A stretch of DNA of 64,000 nt, taken from contig NZ_PYYB01000001.1 in assembly GCF_003044185.1 (NCBI RefSeq), forward strand, positions 372,001-436,000, read 5' to 3'. Positions within the stretch are counted from its first letter, which is position 1; the number at the start of each line of letters is the position of its first letter. Below the pieces are notes generated by a model, which was given only the letters and a program-made list of their open reading frames with translations, was not told where the DNA came from and made no database searches. Both the position numbers and the translations under genes were made by a program. This DNA is from Paraconexibacter algicola (GTDB taxonomy: Bacteria > Actinomycetota > Thermoleophilia > Solirubrobacterales > Solirubrobacteraceae). Shown here in pieces: positions 28,093 through 36,708 of this stretch.

Positions 28093-30360
28093 ATGTCGCA
28101 GCGCTCGGTCCGCCGTGCCCATCGGCGTCGTCTCGACGCCGCAACCCGTCGCGAGGCGCGCCTGCGCCGCGCCGGCCTCACCGCGGGCGTCGTCCTCGGC
28201 GCCGCCGCCGTCACCGCCCCGGCCGCCCACGCCGACACGTTCGTGGTGACCTCCACCGCGGATCCGGCCCGCTGGGTCGGCGGCGAGCGCACGCAGCGCG
28301 CCGCCGAGGACGAGCTGACCCTGCGCGACGCGATCATGCGGGCCAACGGCACCGACGGCGCCGACACGATCACGTTCGCCAGCGGCCTCACCGGCACCAT
28401 CCGGCTGCAGTCGGGTCCCCTCACCGTCCGGCCCGGCGGCCTCACGATCACCGGCCCCGGCTCGCAGGTCCTCACGATCAGCGGCGACGCCGACGCCGAC
28501 GGCGAGGCGTCGCCGGGGGACACGTCGCTCTTCTCGATCACCGCGGACGCCGCGCTGGAGCTCAGCGGCATCACCGGCTCGCACGGGCGCTCGGGCGACT
28601 CGGGCTCCAAGTACGCCGGGGCGATCACGGTCGAGCCCGACGCGACGCTCGACCTCCACGACGCCGCGCTGACGCAGAACGGACGCCTCACGTCCGAGTC
28701 CGGGCCGCAGGAGTTCACGATCGGCGGCGCGATCCTCACCGGGGGCCGGACGACCGTCACGCGGACGACCTTCTCCGGCAACAGCGGCCTCTTCGGCGGC
28801 GCGATCGCGCAGCTGCCCTCGACCGAGGACGCCCAGCGACCGTCGTCGCTGACGATCAGCGACTCGAGCTTCTCCGGCAACGCCGGCTTCGTCGGCGGCG
28901 CGGTCGCCGGCATCGGCGCGGCGATCAAGTACGCGCCGGACGACCGGCAGCGCGCCGCCCCGCTGACCGTCACGACCTCGACGTTCACCGGCAACGAGGC
29001 GCAGGCCGGCGGGGCGATCCTCGCGGCACCCGCGCCCGACAGCGACGACCTCGCCATCACCGACAGCACCTTCAGCGCGAACACCGCCGACCAGGGCGGC
29101 GCGATCGCCGTCCAGGCCGGGAGCGCGTCGGGCCCGTCCGGCGGGCTTCCCGGTGGCGGCGGGACGCTGGACCGCAACACGTTCGTCGACAACACCGCCA
29201 CCGACCTCGGCGGTGGCGTCGCGATCTCCGGCGCGGCCGACTCGGCCCTCGCGCTCACCCGCTCGACGTTCACCGGCAACCAGGCGGGCCGCGGCGGCGC
29301 GATCGCGATCCCGGCCCAGACACCCGGCCCGGCGCCGATGGCCCGTGCCGCGGCCTCGACCACCGGGGTGGCGCTCGACGCGCTCACGGTCACCGGCAAC
29401 CGCGCGACCGAGCGCGGCGGTGGCATCTACCTGGCCCCCGCGCAGGTGCCGACGCAGGACGGCACCACGAGCGCGCCCGGCACCCAGGTGCTGTCGAGCT
29501 CGATCGTCGCTGGGAACGTCGTCGTGGAGCCGCTGGAGCAGCGCGCGGGCCGCGCCCCCGGCGACACCACGCCCGACGACCTCGGCCAGGAGCCGGCCGG
29601 CGGCCCCGGCGACGGGTTCGCGCTGCGCCACAGCCTCGTGCAGGCGCCGATCGCCGCCGCCTACACGACCGATCCGGCGGCCCCGAGCCTGCTCGGCGTC
29701 GACCCGAAGCTCGGCGCGCTCGCCCCGGCCGGCGGGCCGACCGCGACGATCCTGCCCGCCGCCGACAGCCCCGTGATCGACGCGGGCCGCGCCGCACCCG
29801 GGATCACCAGCGACCAGCGCGGCGCGCCTCGGCCCGCCGACCAGCCCGGCGTCGCCGACGCGGTCGGCGGTGACGGCAGCGACATCGGCGCGGTCGAGCT
29901 GCCCGCGCCCGGGACGCCCCCGGCCCCGCCGAGCCCGCAGCCGCAGCCGGCCGCCCCGGCCGCCCCGGTGCCGCCCGCGACCATCCCGACCACCCCCGCC
30001 GGGACGACCGCGGTCGCGCCGCCCGCGCCGTTCAGCCGGCCCGGGGTGCTCCCGGCACGGACCCGGCAGCCGATCACCCTGCGCGGCACCGCGGGGCGCG
30101 GCACGTCCAAGGTGCGCGTCTCGGTCGCCCGCAAGGTCGGCAAGCGGTGCCGGTTCCTCCTGCCCGGCGGGACGTTCTCCGCGACCCGCGACTGCCGCCG
30201 CACGCTCTACGTCACCGCGCAGGGCACGACCTCGTGGCGGCTGACGCTGCCGAAGCTGCCGAAGGGCCGCTACACGGTCTGGTCGCGCGCGATCGTCCAG
30301 GGCAAGCTCGTCGAGCGCAAGAAGACCAGCCGCAACTTCCGTCGCTTCGAGGTCAGGTAG
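28093..30360 (+). CDS. secreted Pmp-repeat (choice-of-anchor Q-type) surface protein, copy 1
   Basis: This 755-residue protein has an unusually Arg-rich N-terminal region before the signal sequence (about 28-47, ending APAAHAD). It is followed by a right-handed beta-helix made of repeats with F-x-x-N and GGAI motifs, such as FSGNSGLFGGAI, FSGNAGFVGGAV and FTGNQAGRGGAIAI. A Pro-rich linker at about 615-660 leads to a conserved C-terminal beta domain (QPITLRGTAGRG to NFRRFEVR). It is probably an adhesin or surface structural protein. The paralogue at 31940 has the same plan. Confidence 0.83.
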   Translation: MSQRSVRRAHRRRLDAATRREARLRRAGLTAGVVLGAAAVTAPAAHADTFVVTSTADPARWVGGERTQRAAEDELTLRDAIMRANGTDGADTITFASGLTGTIRLQSGPLTVRPGGLTITGPGSQVLTISGDADADGEASPGDTSLFSITADAALELSGITGSHGRSGDSGSKYAGAITVEPDATLDLHDAALTQNGRLTSESGPQEFTIGGAILTGGRTTVTRTTFSGNSGLFGGAIAQLPSTEDAQRPSSLTISDSSFSGNAGFVGGAVAGIGAAIKYAPDDRQRAAPLTVTTSTFTGNEAQAGGAILAAPAPDSDDLAITDSTFSANTADQGGAIAVQAGSASGPSGGLPGGGGTLDRNTFVDNTATDLGGGVAISGAADSALALTRSTFTGNQAGRGGAIAIPAQTPGPAPMARAAASTTGVALDALTVTGNRATERGGGIYLAPAQVPTQDGTTSAPGTQVLSSSIVAGNVVVEPLEQRAGRAPGDTTPDDLGQEPAGGPGDGFALRHSLVQAPIAAAYTTDPAAPSLLGVDPKLGALAPAGGPTATILPAADSPVIDAGRAAPGITSDQRGAPRPADQPGVADAVGGDGSDIGAVELPAPGTPPAPPSPQPQPAAPAAPVPPATIPTTPAGTTAVAPPAPFSRPGVLPARTRQPITLRGTAGRGTSKVRVSVARKVGKRCRFLLPGGTFSATRDCRRTLYVTAQGTTSWRLTLPKLPKGRYTVWSRAIVQGKLVERKKTSRNFRRFEVR

Positions 30361-30853
30361 CGCGCGGCGGGTCGGGCGCGAGCGCGCCCGCGAACCAGCG
30401 GACCCGCAGCTCCCCACCGGGGCTGCGGGTCACGTACGACATCGGGATCCGCGGCCACACCGCCTCGCGGTGCGCGGCGCGCAGCCCGTCGTTCTGCAGC
30501 CGGAACGCGATCCCGGCGCCGCGCCGGTCGCGGCCGTCCTGCCAGCGCGCCTCGAGCAGCTCGACCGTCGTGCGCAGCAGACCCTCGGCGACCGTGGACC
30601 GGCGGTGACGGACCCCGACGTAGGTCCGGTAGAACCACAGGTCGGCGCGCAGCTGCGGGTCCTCGTGCAGGTGGACCGTGGAGACCGCGGCGAGCTCGCC
30701 CGCGGACGTGACTGCGACGTGCAGGACCTCGGGCAGCCGCGCCTGCGCCTGCGCGGCGTCCAGGGCGCCCTCCCCGACCCAGAGATCGAGCACGTCCTGC
30801 GGGCCGACCTGCGGATGGCCCTCCAGGGGCAGGTACGTGCAGGGCCCGGTCAC
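30353..30853 (-). CDS. GNAT-like small protein, third gene of the three-gene cluster
   Basis: This 166-residue protein has no signal or membrane segment. It aligns with its upstream neighbour along most of its length: FYRTYVGVRHRRSTVAEGLL corresponds to the acetyl-CoA-binding region of GNAT folds, and RLQNDGL to a conserved strand-helix. The tail is ELRVRWFAGALAPDPP. The GTG overlaps the upstream stop as GTGA, and its 3' end overlaps the converging anchor-Q gene by 8 bases. Acetyltransferase activity is an inference from fold-like patterns only. Confidence 0.68.
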   Translation of the reverse strand: MTGPCTYLPLEGHPQVGPQDVLDLWVGEGALDAAQAQARLPEVLHVAVTSAGELAAVSTVHLHEDPQLRADLWFYRTYVGVRHRRSTVAEGLLRTTVELLEARWQDGRDRRGAGIAFRLQNDGLRAAHREAVWPRIPMSYVTRSPGGELRVRWFAGALAPDPPRAT

Positions 30854-31368
30854 GACGGGGGCTCCGGGGCGAGCGCGCCGTCGAACCAGTGGACGCGCAG
30901 GTCCTGCCCGGCGACGTTGCGCGCGTAGAAGCGAAAGCCCATGGTCGGCCAGACCGCCATCGGGAACGCGCGCGCGAGCTCCTCGTTCTCGAGCTGGAAC
31001 AGCACGCCGGAGCCGCGCGTGTCCGCCCCCTCGGCGAAGCGGCGGGCGAGCACCTCGCGCGAGCGCACCCCCAGCCAGTAGCCGACGGCGCTGCCGCGGT
31101 GCGCCGCTCCGACGAGGCCACGCACCCACCACATCGTCGCGCCGAGCTGCGGCTCGCGCTCCAGGTACGCGGTCGTCACGCCGGCGAGCGTGCCGTCGGG
31201 GGCGCGGGCGACGAGCAGCAGCTCGTGGACGCGCTCCTCGCGCTCCTGCGCGCTCAGCACGCCCTCCGCCTCCCAGAAGGCGACCACGTCGGCGGCGGCG
31301 ATCTCGTCCTGTCCTTCGAACGGCTCGACCCGGTAGCCGTCGGCCAGGCGCCACGGCCCGATCCTCAC
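30850..31368 (-). CDS. GNAT-like small protein, second gene of the three-gene cluster
   Basis: This 172-residue protein contains a GNAT-like core: AGVTTAYLEREPQLGATMWW, then VRGLVGAAHRGSAVGYWLG, where the HRGSAVG turn resembles the acetyl-CoA pyrophosphate loop, and VLFQLENEELARAFPMAVW. The tail DLRVHWFDGALAPEPP is shared with its two neighbours. The GTG overlaps the first gene's stop, and its stop overlaps the third gene's start, each as GTGA, so the three are one translational unit. Substrate unknown. Confidence 0.7.
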   Translation of the reverse strand: MRIGPWRLADGYRVEPFEGQDEIAAADVVAFWEAEGVLSAQEREERVHELLLVARAPDGTLAGVTTAYLEREPQLGATMWWVRGLVGAAHRGSAVGYWLGVRSREVLARRFAEGADTRGSGVLFQLENEELARAFPMAVWPTMGFRFYARNVAGQDLRVHWFDGALAPEPPS

Positions 31369-31817
31369 GTGGTCACCGGCGGGCGCAGCAGCGCCCCCTC
31401 GAAGTACGCGACGCGCACCTGACGGCGGTCGCCGAGGTAGCCGACGTAGAGCATCGGCGGGTCCTCCCACTGCGCCTGCGGTCGGCGGCGCATCTCGGCG
31501 CGGTCGGCGATCAGCAGGCAGAGGCCGATCGGCTCCCCGTCCCGGCCGGGCTCGTGCTCGGCGTCGAGGGCGGCGTAGGTGGCGCTCAGCAGCCGGTCGG
31601 CCTCCTCGGGCAGCAGCCCGGTCGCGGCGGCCGCGTAGAGGTAGAGGTCCTGCCCGCCGACGAGCTCGACCCGTGCCGGACGGACCGCGGTCGCGGCGCG
31701 CACCCCGTCCGGACCGTCCTCGAGCACGAGCACGACCCGCTCGCCCGCCAGGCCGAGCCGCTCGAGCACCGGGCCGTCCTGCGGCCGTGGGGGGCGGATC
31801 GTCGCCGGGGGAGCCAT
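31365..31817 (-). CDS. small protein sharing the cluster's C-terminal motif, first gene
   Basis: This 150-residue protein is unrecognised. It starts with a Pro-rich stretch, then alternating strands and helices (LYLYAAAATGLLPEEADRLLSATYAALDAE). It lacks the acetyl-CoA loop of the two downstream genes, but ends in the same motif (VRVAYFEGALLRPP). The ATG at 31817 was chosen because TAGCGT lies 7 bases before it; in-frame upstream ATGs would extend into the neighbouring promoter. It diverges from the second anchor-Q gene. Confidence 0.66.
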   Translation of the reverse strand: MAPPATIRPPRPQDGPVLERLGLAGERVVLVLEDGPDGVRAATAVRPARVELVGGQDLYLYAAAATGLLPEEADRLLSATYAALDAEHEPGRDGEPIGLCLLIADRAEMRRRPQAQWEDPPMLYVGYLGDRRQVRVAYFEGALLRPPVTT

Positions 31818-31824
31818 GGTGCAG

Positions 31825-31830
31825 ACGCTA
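31825..31830 (-). promoter_or_regulatory. candidate -10 element of the three-gene cluster
   Basis: TAGCGT on the minus strand lies 7 bases before the ATG at 31817, with no ribosome-binding site, suggesting a leaderless operon transcript. Confidence 0.4.
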
Positions 31831-31882
31831 CTGCGTCGCGCCCGGATCTCGGACGCGGGTCGCAGATGACCGCCGGACCGGC

Positions 31883-31888
31883 TAGGGT
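31883..31888 (+). promoter_or_regulatory. candidate -10 element of the second anchor-Q protein gene
   Basis: TAGGGT lies 51 bases before the ATG at 31940, and AGAGG stands just before that ATG. This is the same leadered arrangement as for the paralogue at 28093. Confidence 0.35.
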
Positions 31889-31939
31889 TCCCGGCCTTCC
31901 GGGCCGTCATGGTCCCCCTACGTCAGCACAGAGGTCCAG

Positions 31940-34144
31940 ATGTCCAACCGTTCCGTGCGCCGGGCCCATCGGCGCCGCGTCCTGTCCGCCGCCAAGCGCG
32001 AGCAGCGCCTGCGCCGCGCCGGCCTGATCGCCGGCGGCGTCGCCGGCGCGTCCGCCGTCGCCGCCTCCGGGGCGCACGCGGCCACGTTCGTGGTCACCAC
32101 CACCGCGGACCGCAAGCCGGCGATCGAGACCCGGCAGGCGCCGGGCGACGAGCTGACCCTGCGCTCCGCCGTCGAGCAGGCCAACGCCACCGACGGTCCC
32201 GACACGATCACGTTCGCCAGCGGCCTGACCGGCACGATCCGCCTCGTCGGCGGCCAGCTCGACGTCGCTCCCGGCGGGCTGACGATCACCGGTCCCGGCA
32301 GCCAGCTGCTGTCGATCAGCGGCGACAGCGACGGCAGCGGCACGACCGGCCAGGGCGACACGCGGATCCTCGAGGTGTCGCCCGACGCGACGCTGGCGCT
32401 CAGCGGCCTGACGCTCACGCGCGGCTGGGTGAACGACCTCAGCAAGTACGGCGGCGGCGACGGCGGCGGCGCCATCCTCGTGCGGGCGGGCGCGACGCTC
32501 GATCTGCGCGACGCGGCGCTCACGGCGAACAGCACCACCGGCACGGGCGGCGCGATCGCGGCGGGCGGGACGACCACGGTCGCGCGCACGACCTTCCAGG
32601 GCAACGGCGCGACCGGCCCCGGCGGCGCCATCGCGCAGTTCGTCCCCGGATCGGACTTCGGCCCGGACGCCGCGGTCGGCGCCCTGACCATCGAGGACTC
32701 CGCCTTCAGCGGCAACGCCAGCGCGTTCTCGGGCGGCGCCGTCGCCCGCTCGAAGTACGGCCGCAACGAGACACAGGCCCCGCTGACGATCCGCGGGTCG
32801 CGCTTCGCCGCGAACACCGCCGGGGCCTCCGGCGGCGCGGTCGGCGTCAACCGCGTCGACGACACGACCCCGCTGACGGTCACGACGTCGACCTTCGCCG
32901 ACAACACGGCCGGGGACGACGACACCGACGGCACGGGCGGTGGCCTCCTCGTCGGCCTCGTCCGCGAGGGCGCGACGGCGACCGTCGACCGCTCCACCTT
33001 CTCCGGGAACGTCGCCGGCAGCGGCGGCGGCCTCACCGTCCTCGCCGAGGCGGCGGCGGACGCGAACGTGACCCGGTCGACCTTCACCGGCAACCGCGCC
33101 GGGCAGGGTGCCGCGATCGGGATCCAGGACGCGCAGCTGCGCGCGCGCCGCGGGACCCGCGCGGCGGCCCCGACCGACACGGGCGTCACCCTCGACGCGC
33201 TGACGGTCGCGGGCAACACCGCCACCGACGCGGACGGCGGCGCCGTGCGCCTCGACGCGCGGCCGGCGGAGGACCCGCAGACCCAGCAGGAGATCCTCGT
33301 CGCGCCGACGCAGGTGCTGCGCTCGTCGGTCGTGGCCGGCAACACCACCAACGGCGCCCCCGGCGACCTCGGCATCGCCCCCGGCACCCAGGACACGCCG
33401 GGCACCGGCTTCGTGCTCCAGCACAGCCTCGTGCAGGTCCCGGGCACGCCGCGGGTGCGCACGGACGCCGCGCGTCCGAGCCTGATCGGCGTCGACCCGC
33501 AGCTCGGCGCGCTCGCCGACAACGGCGGCCCGACCGCCACGCAGCTGCCGTCCGCGACGAGCCCGGCACTGGACGCCGGCAGCGCCGCGCCGGGCGTGAC
33601 CGCCGACCAGCGCGGCGCCGCCCGCACCGTCGACCTCGCCGACGTCGCCAACGCGACGGGCGGCGACGGCACCGACATCGGCGCCGTCGAGCGCGACGCG
33701 CCGCCGGCGCCCGCGCCACAGCCGCAGCCCGCCGCCCCGGCGGCAGCGGTCCCGGCCGCCGTGCCGCCCGCGCCGACGATCCCGGCGGGCTCGACGGCGA
33801 TCGCCCTGCCGCAGCCGATCAGCCGGCCCGCGGTCGTCCGCGCACCGCGCCAGCCGATCACGATCCGCGGAACCGCCGGGCGCGGCACCACGAAGGTGCG
33901 CGTGTCCGTCGCCCGCAAGGTCGGGTCGAAGTGCCGCTTCCTGCGGCCCGACCAGCGGTTCTCGGCGCTGCGCGACTGCCGTCGCACGCTCTACGTCACC
34001 GCCGAGGGCACGCGGACCTGGCGGCTCGCGCTGCCGGTGCTGGCGAAGGGCCGCTACACGATCTGGTCGCGCGCGATCGTCGCGGGCCGGCTCGTCGAGG
34101 CGAAGAAGACGACGCAGAACTTCCGGCGCTTCGAGATCGAGTAG
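31940..34144 (+). CDS. secreted Pmp-repeat (choice-of-anchor Q-type) surface protein, copy 2
   Basis: This 734-residue protein is a close paralogue of the one at 28093. It has the same Arg-rich start (RSVRRAHRRR), a signal sequence ending SGAHAA, the opening ATFVVTTTADRK, and a beta-helix with F-x-x-N/GGA repeats (FQGNGATGPGGAI, FSGNASAFSGGAV, FTGNRAGQGAAI). The C-terminal domain (QPITIRGTAGRGTTKVRVSV to NFRRFEIE) is almost identical to copy 1, while the repeats have diverged. It is probably exported to the cell surface. No LPxTG or transmembrane anchor is seen. Confidence 0.83.
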   Translation: MSNRSVRRAHRRRVLSAAKREQRLRRAGLIAGGVAGASAVAASGAHAATFVVTTTADRKPAIETRQAPGDELTLRSAVEQANATDGPDTITFASGLTGTIRLVGGQLDVAPGGLTITGPGSQLLSISGDSDGSGTTGQGDTRILEVSPDATLALSGLTLTRGWVNDLSKYGGGDGGGAILVRAGATLDLRDAALTANSTTGTGGAIAAGGTTTVARTTFQGNGATGPGGAIAQFVPGSDFGPDAAVGALTIEDSAFSGNASAFSGGAVARSKYGRNETQAPLTIRGSRFAANTAGASGGAVGVNRVDDTTPLTVTTSTFADNTAGDDDTDGTGGGLLVGLVREGATATVDRSTFSGNVAGSGGGLTVLAEAAADANVTRSTFTGNRAGQGAAIGIQDAQLRARRGTRAAAPTDTGVTLDALTVAGNTATDADGGAVRLDARPAEDPQTQQEILVAPTQVLRSSVVAGNTTNGAPGDLGIAPGTQDTPGTGFVLQHSLVQVPGTPRVRTDAARPSLIGVDPQLGALADNGGPTATQLPSATSPALDAGSAAPGVTADQRGAARTVDLADVANATGGDGTDIGAVERDAPPAPAPQPQPAAPAAAVPAAVPPAPTIPAGSTAIALPQPISRPAVVRAPRQPITIRGTAGRGTTKVRVSVARKVGSKCRFLRPDQRFSALRDCRRTLYVTAEGTRTWRLALPVLAKGRYTIWSRAIVAGRLVEAKKTTQNFRRFEIE

Positions 34145-34177
34145 CCCGGCTCCGAGGAAGCTCCCAGGTCACCGCCC

Positions 34178-34183
34178 TAGACT
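34178..34183 (+). promoter_or_regulatory. candidate -10 element of galE
   Basis: TAGACT lies 7 bases before the GTG at 34191, consistent with leaderless transcription of galE. Confidence 0.4.
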
Positions 34184-34190
34184 TGGCGCG

Positions 34191-35159
34191 GTGACCTGGC
34201 TTCTCACCGGCGGCGCCGGCTACATCGGCTCGCACATCATCCTCGCCCTCCAGCGGGCGGGGAAGGACGTCGTCGTCCTCGACGACCTCTCCACCGGATA
34301 CCGCGCCTTCGTGCCCGAAGACGTGCCGCTCGTGGAGGGCTCGGTCACCGACCGCGCCGCCGTCGACCGGGCCCTGGACCACGACGTCACGGGCATCGTG
34401 CACCTCGCCGGCTGGAAGTACGCGGGCGTGTCCGTCGACCGGCCGCTGCACTTCTACCGCGAGAACGTCACCGGCATGCAGGTGCTGCTCGAGGCGGTCG
34501 TCGACCGCGGCATCGAGCGGTTCGTGTTCTCCTCGAGCTCCTCGGTCTACGGCACGCCGGCGGAGGAGATCGTCGGCGAGGACGCGGTCGTCGGTCGCCC
34601 CGAGAGCCCGTACGGGGAGTCGAAGCTCATCAGCGAGTGGCTGCTGCGCGACGTCGCGCACGTGACCCCGGGCCTGCGCCACACGTCGCTGCGGTACTTC
34701 AACGTCGTCGGCTCCGGTCCGCCGCACCTCGCCGACCACAGCCCGTACAACCTCTTCCCGCTCGTGCTCGGCGCGGTCGCCGAGGGCCGGCGTCCCGCCG
34801 TGTTCGGGACCGACTACCCGACGCGCGACGGCTCCTGCATCCGCGACTACGTCCACGTCGTCGACCTCGCCGACGCGCACGTCGCCGCCGCGTCGCGGCT
34901 CGACGACGGGCTGCCGTGCGGGCAGGCATACAACGTCGGCCGCGGCGAGGGCGTCAGCGTCCTGGAGATCATGGACACCGTGCGGCGGGTCACCGGGATC
35001 GACTTCGAGCCCGAGCGGCACGAGCGGCGCCCGGGGGATCCCGCACGGATCGTCGGCAGCACCGCGCGGATCGAGCGGGACTTCGGCTGGCGCGCCACGC
35101 ACGGGCTCGACGAGATGGTCGCGAGCGCGTGGGCGGCGGTCAGCGCCGCGCGAACGTGA
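34191..35159 (+). CDS. galE: UDP-glucose 4-epimerase
   Basis: This 322-residue extended SDR has the GalE length and motifs: GGAGYIGSHI at the start, the SSSSVYG segment with the catalytic Ser, SPYGESKLISEW with YxxxK, and LRYFNVVG. It should interconvert UDP-glucose and UDP-galactose, which would feed the polysaccharide pathway. It starts with GTG. It converges on the FkbM methyltransferase gene with a 20-base 3' overlap. Its catalytic Tyr-Lys pair is intact, so a related UDP-sugar specificity is the only real alternative. Confidence 0.9.
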   Translation: MTWLLTGGAGYIGSHIILALQRAGKDVVVLDDLSTGYRAFVPEDVPLVEGSVTDRAAVDRALDHDVTGIVHLAGWKYAGVSVDRPLHFYRENVTGMQVLLEAVVDRGIERFVFSSSSSVYGTPAEEIVGEDAVVGRPESPYGESKLISEWLLRDVAHVTPGLRHTSLRYFNVVGSGPPHLADHSPYNLFPLVLGAVAEGRRPAVFGTDYPTRDGSCIRDYVHVVDLADAHVAAASRLDDGLPCGQAYNVGRGEGVSVLEIMDTVRRVTGIDFEPERHERRPGDPARIVGSTARIERDFGWRATHGLDEMVASAWAAVSAART

Positions 35160-35841
35160 CCTTCCAGTTGTAGGGGACCGCCCGGGTCCACACGGCGTCG
35201 TACCCGGCCTCGCGCATCCGCGCGACCTCGGCGAGCGCGACCGCGGGCGCGACGGGCGTCGCGAACTCGACGGTCACGACACGCACGTCGAGGCCCGACC
35301 GCCGGACGTCCGCCAGGATCGCGTACTCGCTGCCCTCCGCGGAGATCTTCAGCAGGTCGACGCGGTCGTGACCGCGCTGCGCCATCAGCGTCGAGAGCCG
35401 GCACGCGGGGGCGGTGAACGCCACCGGGGTGCCGTGCATGTCGGTCGCGGAGTGGCTGATGTAGCCGGCGACACGGGGCGCGTGGAAGTCGAGCGTCGTG
35501 TCCTCGTCCCACAGCGCGACCGGCAGGAACTCGTGGCGCGGCTCGTCGGCGGCGGCGCGCGCGACGAACGCGGCCGCGTCGGGCACCGGGTCGAGCGCCA
35601 GGACGCGGCAGCCGAACCGCTCGATCAGCGCGAGGTCGAAGCTGATGTCGGTGCCCGTGCCGCAGAGGACGACGACGCTGTCCGGGCCCAGGCCGCCGGT
35701 CGGCACGACGTAGCCGCCGTAGCCGGGGTCCGCGATCGTCGCCGCGTCGGGGCGCGGGCGGACCTCGAGCGCACGGCGGAACCGGCGCGACTGGACGCGC
35801 AGCACGACGGCGTCACGCAGACGGGGGAGCAGGCTCGGCAT
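35140..35841 (-). CDS. FkbM-family SAM-dependent methyltransferase
   Basis: This 233-residue protein has the FkbM layout: a SAM-binding region (VVLCGTGTDISFDLALIERFGCRVLALDP), then LLKISAEGSEYAIL, matching the family's K-I-D-x-E-G-x-E motif except that Asp is replaced by Ser. The family O-methylates sugars and other hydroxyl groups, so surface-glycan methylation is plausible next to galE. TACGGT lies 9 bases before the ATG. No signal peptide is present. Confidence 0.78.
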   Translation of the reverse strand: MPSLLPRLRDAVVLRVQSRRFRRALEVRPRPDAATIADPGYGGYVVPTGGLGPDSVVVLCGTGTDISFDLALIERFGCRVLALDPVPDAAAFVARAAADEPRHEFLPVALWDEDTTLDFHAPRVAGYISHSATDMHGTPVAFTAPACRLSTLMAQRGHDRVDLLKISAEGSEYAILADVRRSGLDVRVVTVEFATPVAPAVALAEVARMREAGYDAVWTRAVPYNWKVTFARR

Positions 35842-35850
35842 CGGGCCGGG

Positions 35851-35885
35851 ACCGTACCGCAGGCCGCCCGCGCAGCCCGTACCCT
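35851..35885. promoter_or_regulatory. divergent candidate promoters (FkbM gene / yaaA)
   Basis: On the minus strand TACGGT (35856-35851) lies 9 bases before the FkbM gene ATG. On the plus strand TACCCT (35880-35885) lies 10 bases before the yaaA ATG. Neither start has a Shine-Dalgarno sequence. Confidence 0.35.
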
Positions 35886-35895
35886 CGGCGGCCGC

Positions 35896-36684
35896 ATGCT
35901 CGTCCTCCTGCCGCCCTCCGAGGGCAAGACCGCCCCGGCCGACGGGGCGCCCGTCGACGTCGCCGCGCTCGTCCACGACGCCGAGCTCGGGCCCGTGCGG
36001 GCACGGGTGCTCGACGCGCTCGTGCGGCTCTGCGCGGGCCGCTCGCGCACCCGCGCGCTCGACCTGCTCGGCCTCTCCCCCGGCCTCGCCGGGGAGCTCG
36101 ACCGCAACGCCACCCTGCGTGACGCGCCCGCGGGCCCGGCGGCCGACGTGTACAGCGGCGTGCTCTACCAGCACCTCGACCTCGGCTCGCTGACCCCGCG
36201 CGCCCGCGAGCGCGCGGCCGAGCGGGTGCTCGTCGCCAGCGCGCTGTGGGGCGTCGTACGGCTCGAGGACCGCATCCCCGCCTACCGCCTCTCGATCGGC
36301 GCGACGATGCCCGCGCTGCGGCGCACGCTCGCCGCCACCTGGAAACCCGCGCTGACGGCGGCGCTCCCCCCGGAGGACCTCGTGGTCGACTGCCGCTCGG
36401 GCGGCTACGCGGCCGCGTGGAAGCCGGCGGGCGGCACGCTCGTGGCGGTGCGCGCGTTCTCGCAGGCCGCCGACGGGACCCGCAAGCCGATCAGCCACAT
36501 GGCGAAGGCGACGCGCGGCGACGTGGCCCGGCTCGTCGCGCAGGCGCGGACCGATCCCCGCAGCCCCGAGGACCTGGCGACGCTGGTCGAGCGCTCCGGG
36601 CGCACGGTCGAGCTCGCGCGGTCCGGCAGGCCGGGGGCGGCGGGCGCCGCGACGTGGACGCTCGACGTGATCGAGACCGCCTGA
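35896..36684 (+). CDS. yaaA: YaaA-family protein (peroxide stress / DNA-binding family, DUF328)
   Basis: This 262-residue protein opens with the family signature MLVLLPPSEGK and carries YSGVLYQHLDL, VASALWGVVRLEDRIPAYRL and the later PISHMAKATRG motif. In E. coli, YaaA lowers free intracellular iron under peroxide stress and is reported to bind DNA. Length is normal for the family. It converges on manA with a 24-base gap. The iron link is noteworthy because of the heme locus in the same window, but there is no shared operon. Confidence 0.88.
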   Translation: MLVLLPPSEGKTAPADGAPVDVAALVHDAELGPVRARVLDALVRLCAGRSRTRALDLLGLSPGLAGELDRNATLRDAPAGPAADVYSGVLYQHLDLGSLTPRARERAAERVLVASALWGVVRLEDRIPAYRLSIGATMPALRRTLAATWKPALTAALPPEDLVVDCRSGGYAAAWKPAGGTLVAVRAFSQAADGTRKPISHMAKATRGDVARLVAQARTDPRSPEDLATLVERSGRTVELARSGRPGAAGAATWTLDVIETA

Positions 36685-36708
36685 GCGGCGCGGCCGCGAG
36701 CGCGCGCG

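Noticed and set aside
28093-28240. Twin-arginine (Tat) signal on the anchor-Q proteins
   Set aside because: The N-terminus is Arg-rich and has RR before the helix, but lacks the S/T-RR-x-F-L-K form. The basic stretch is too long to call it a Tat motif.
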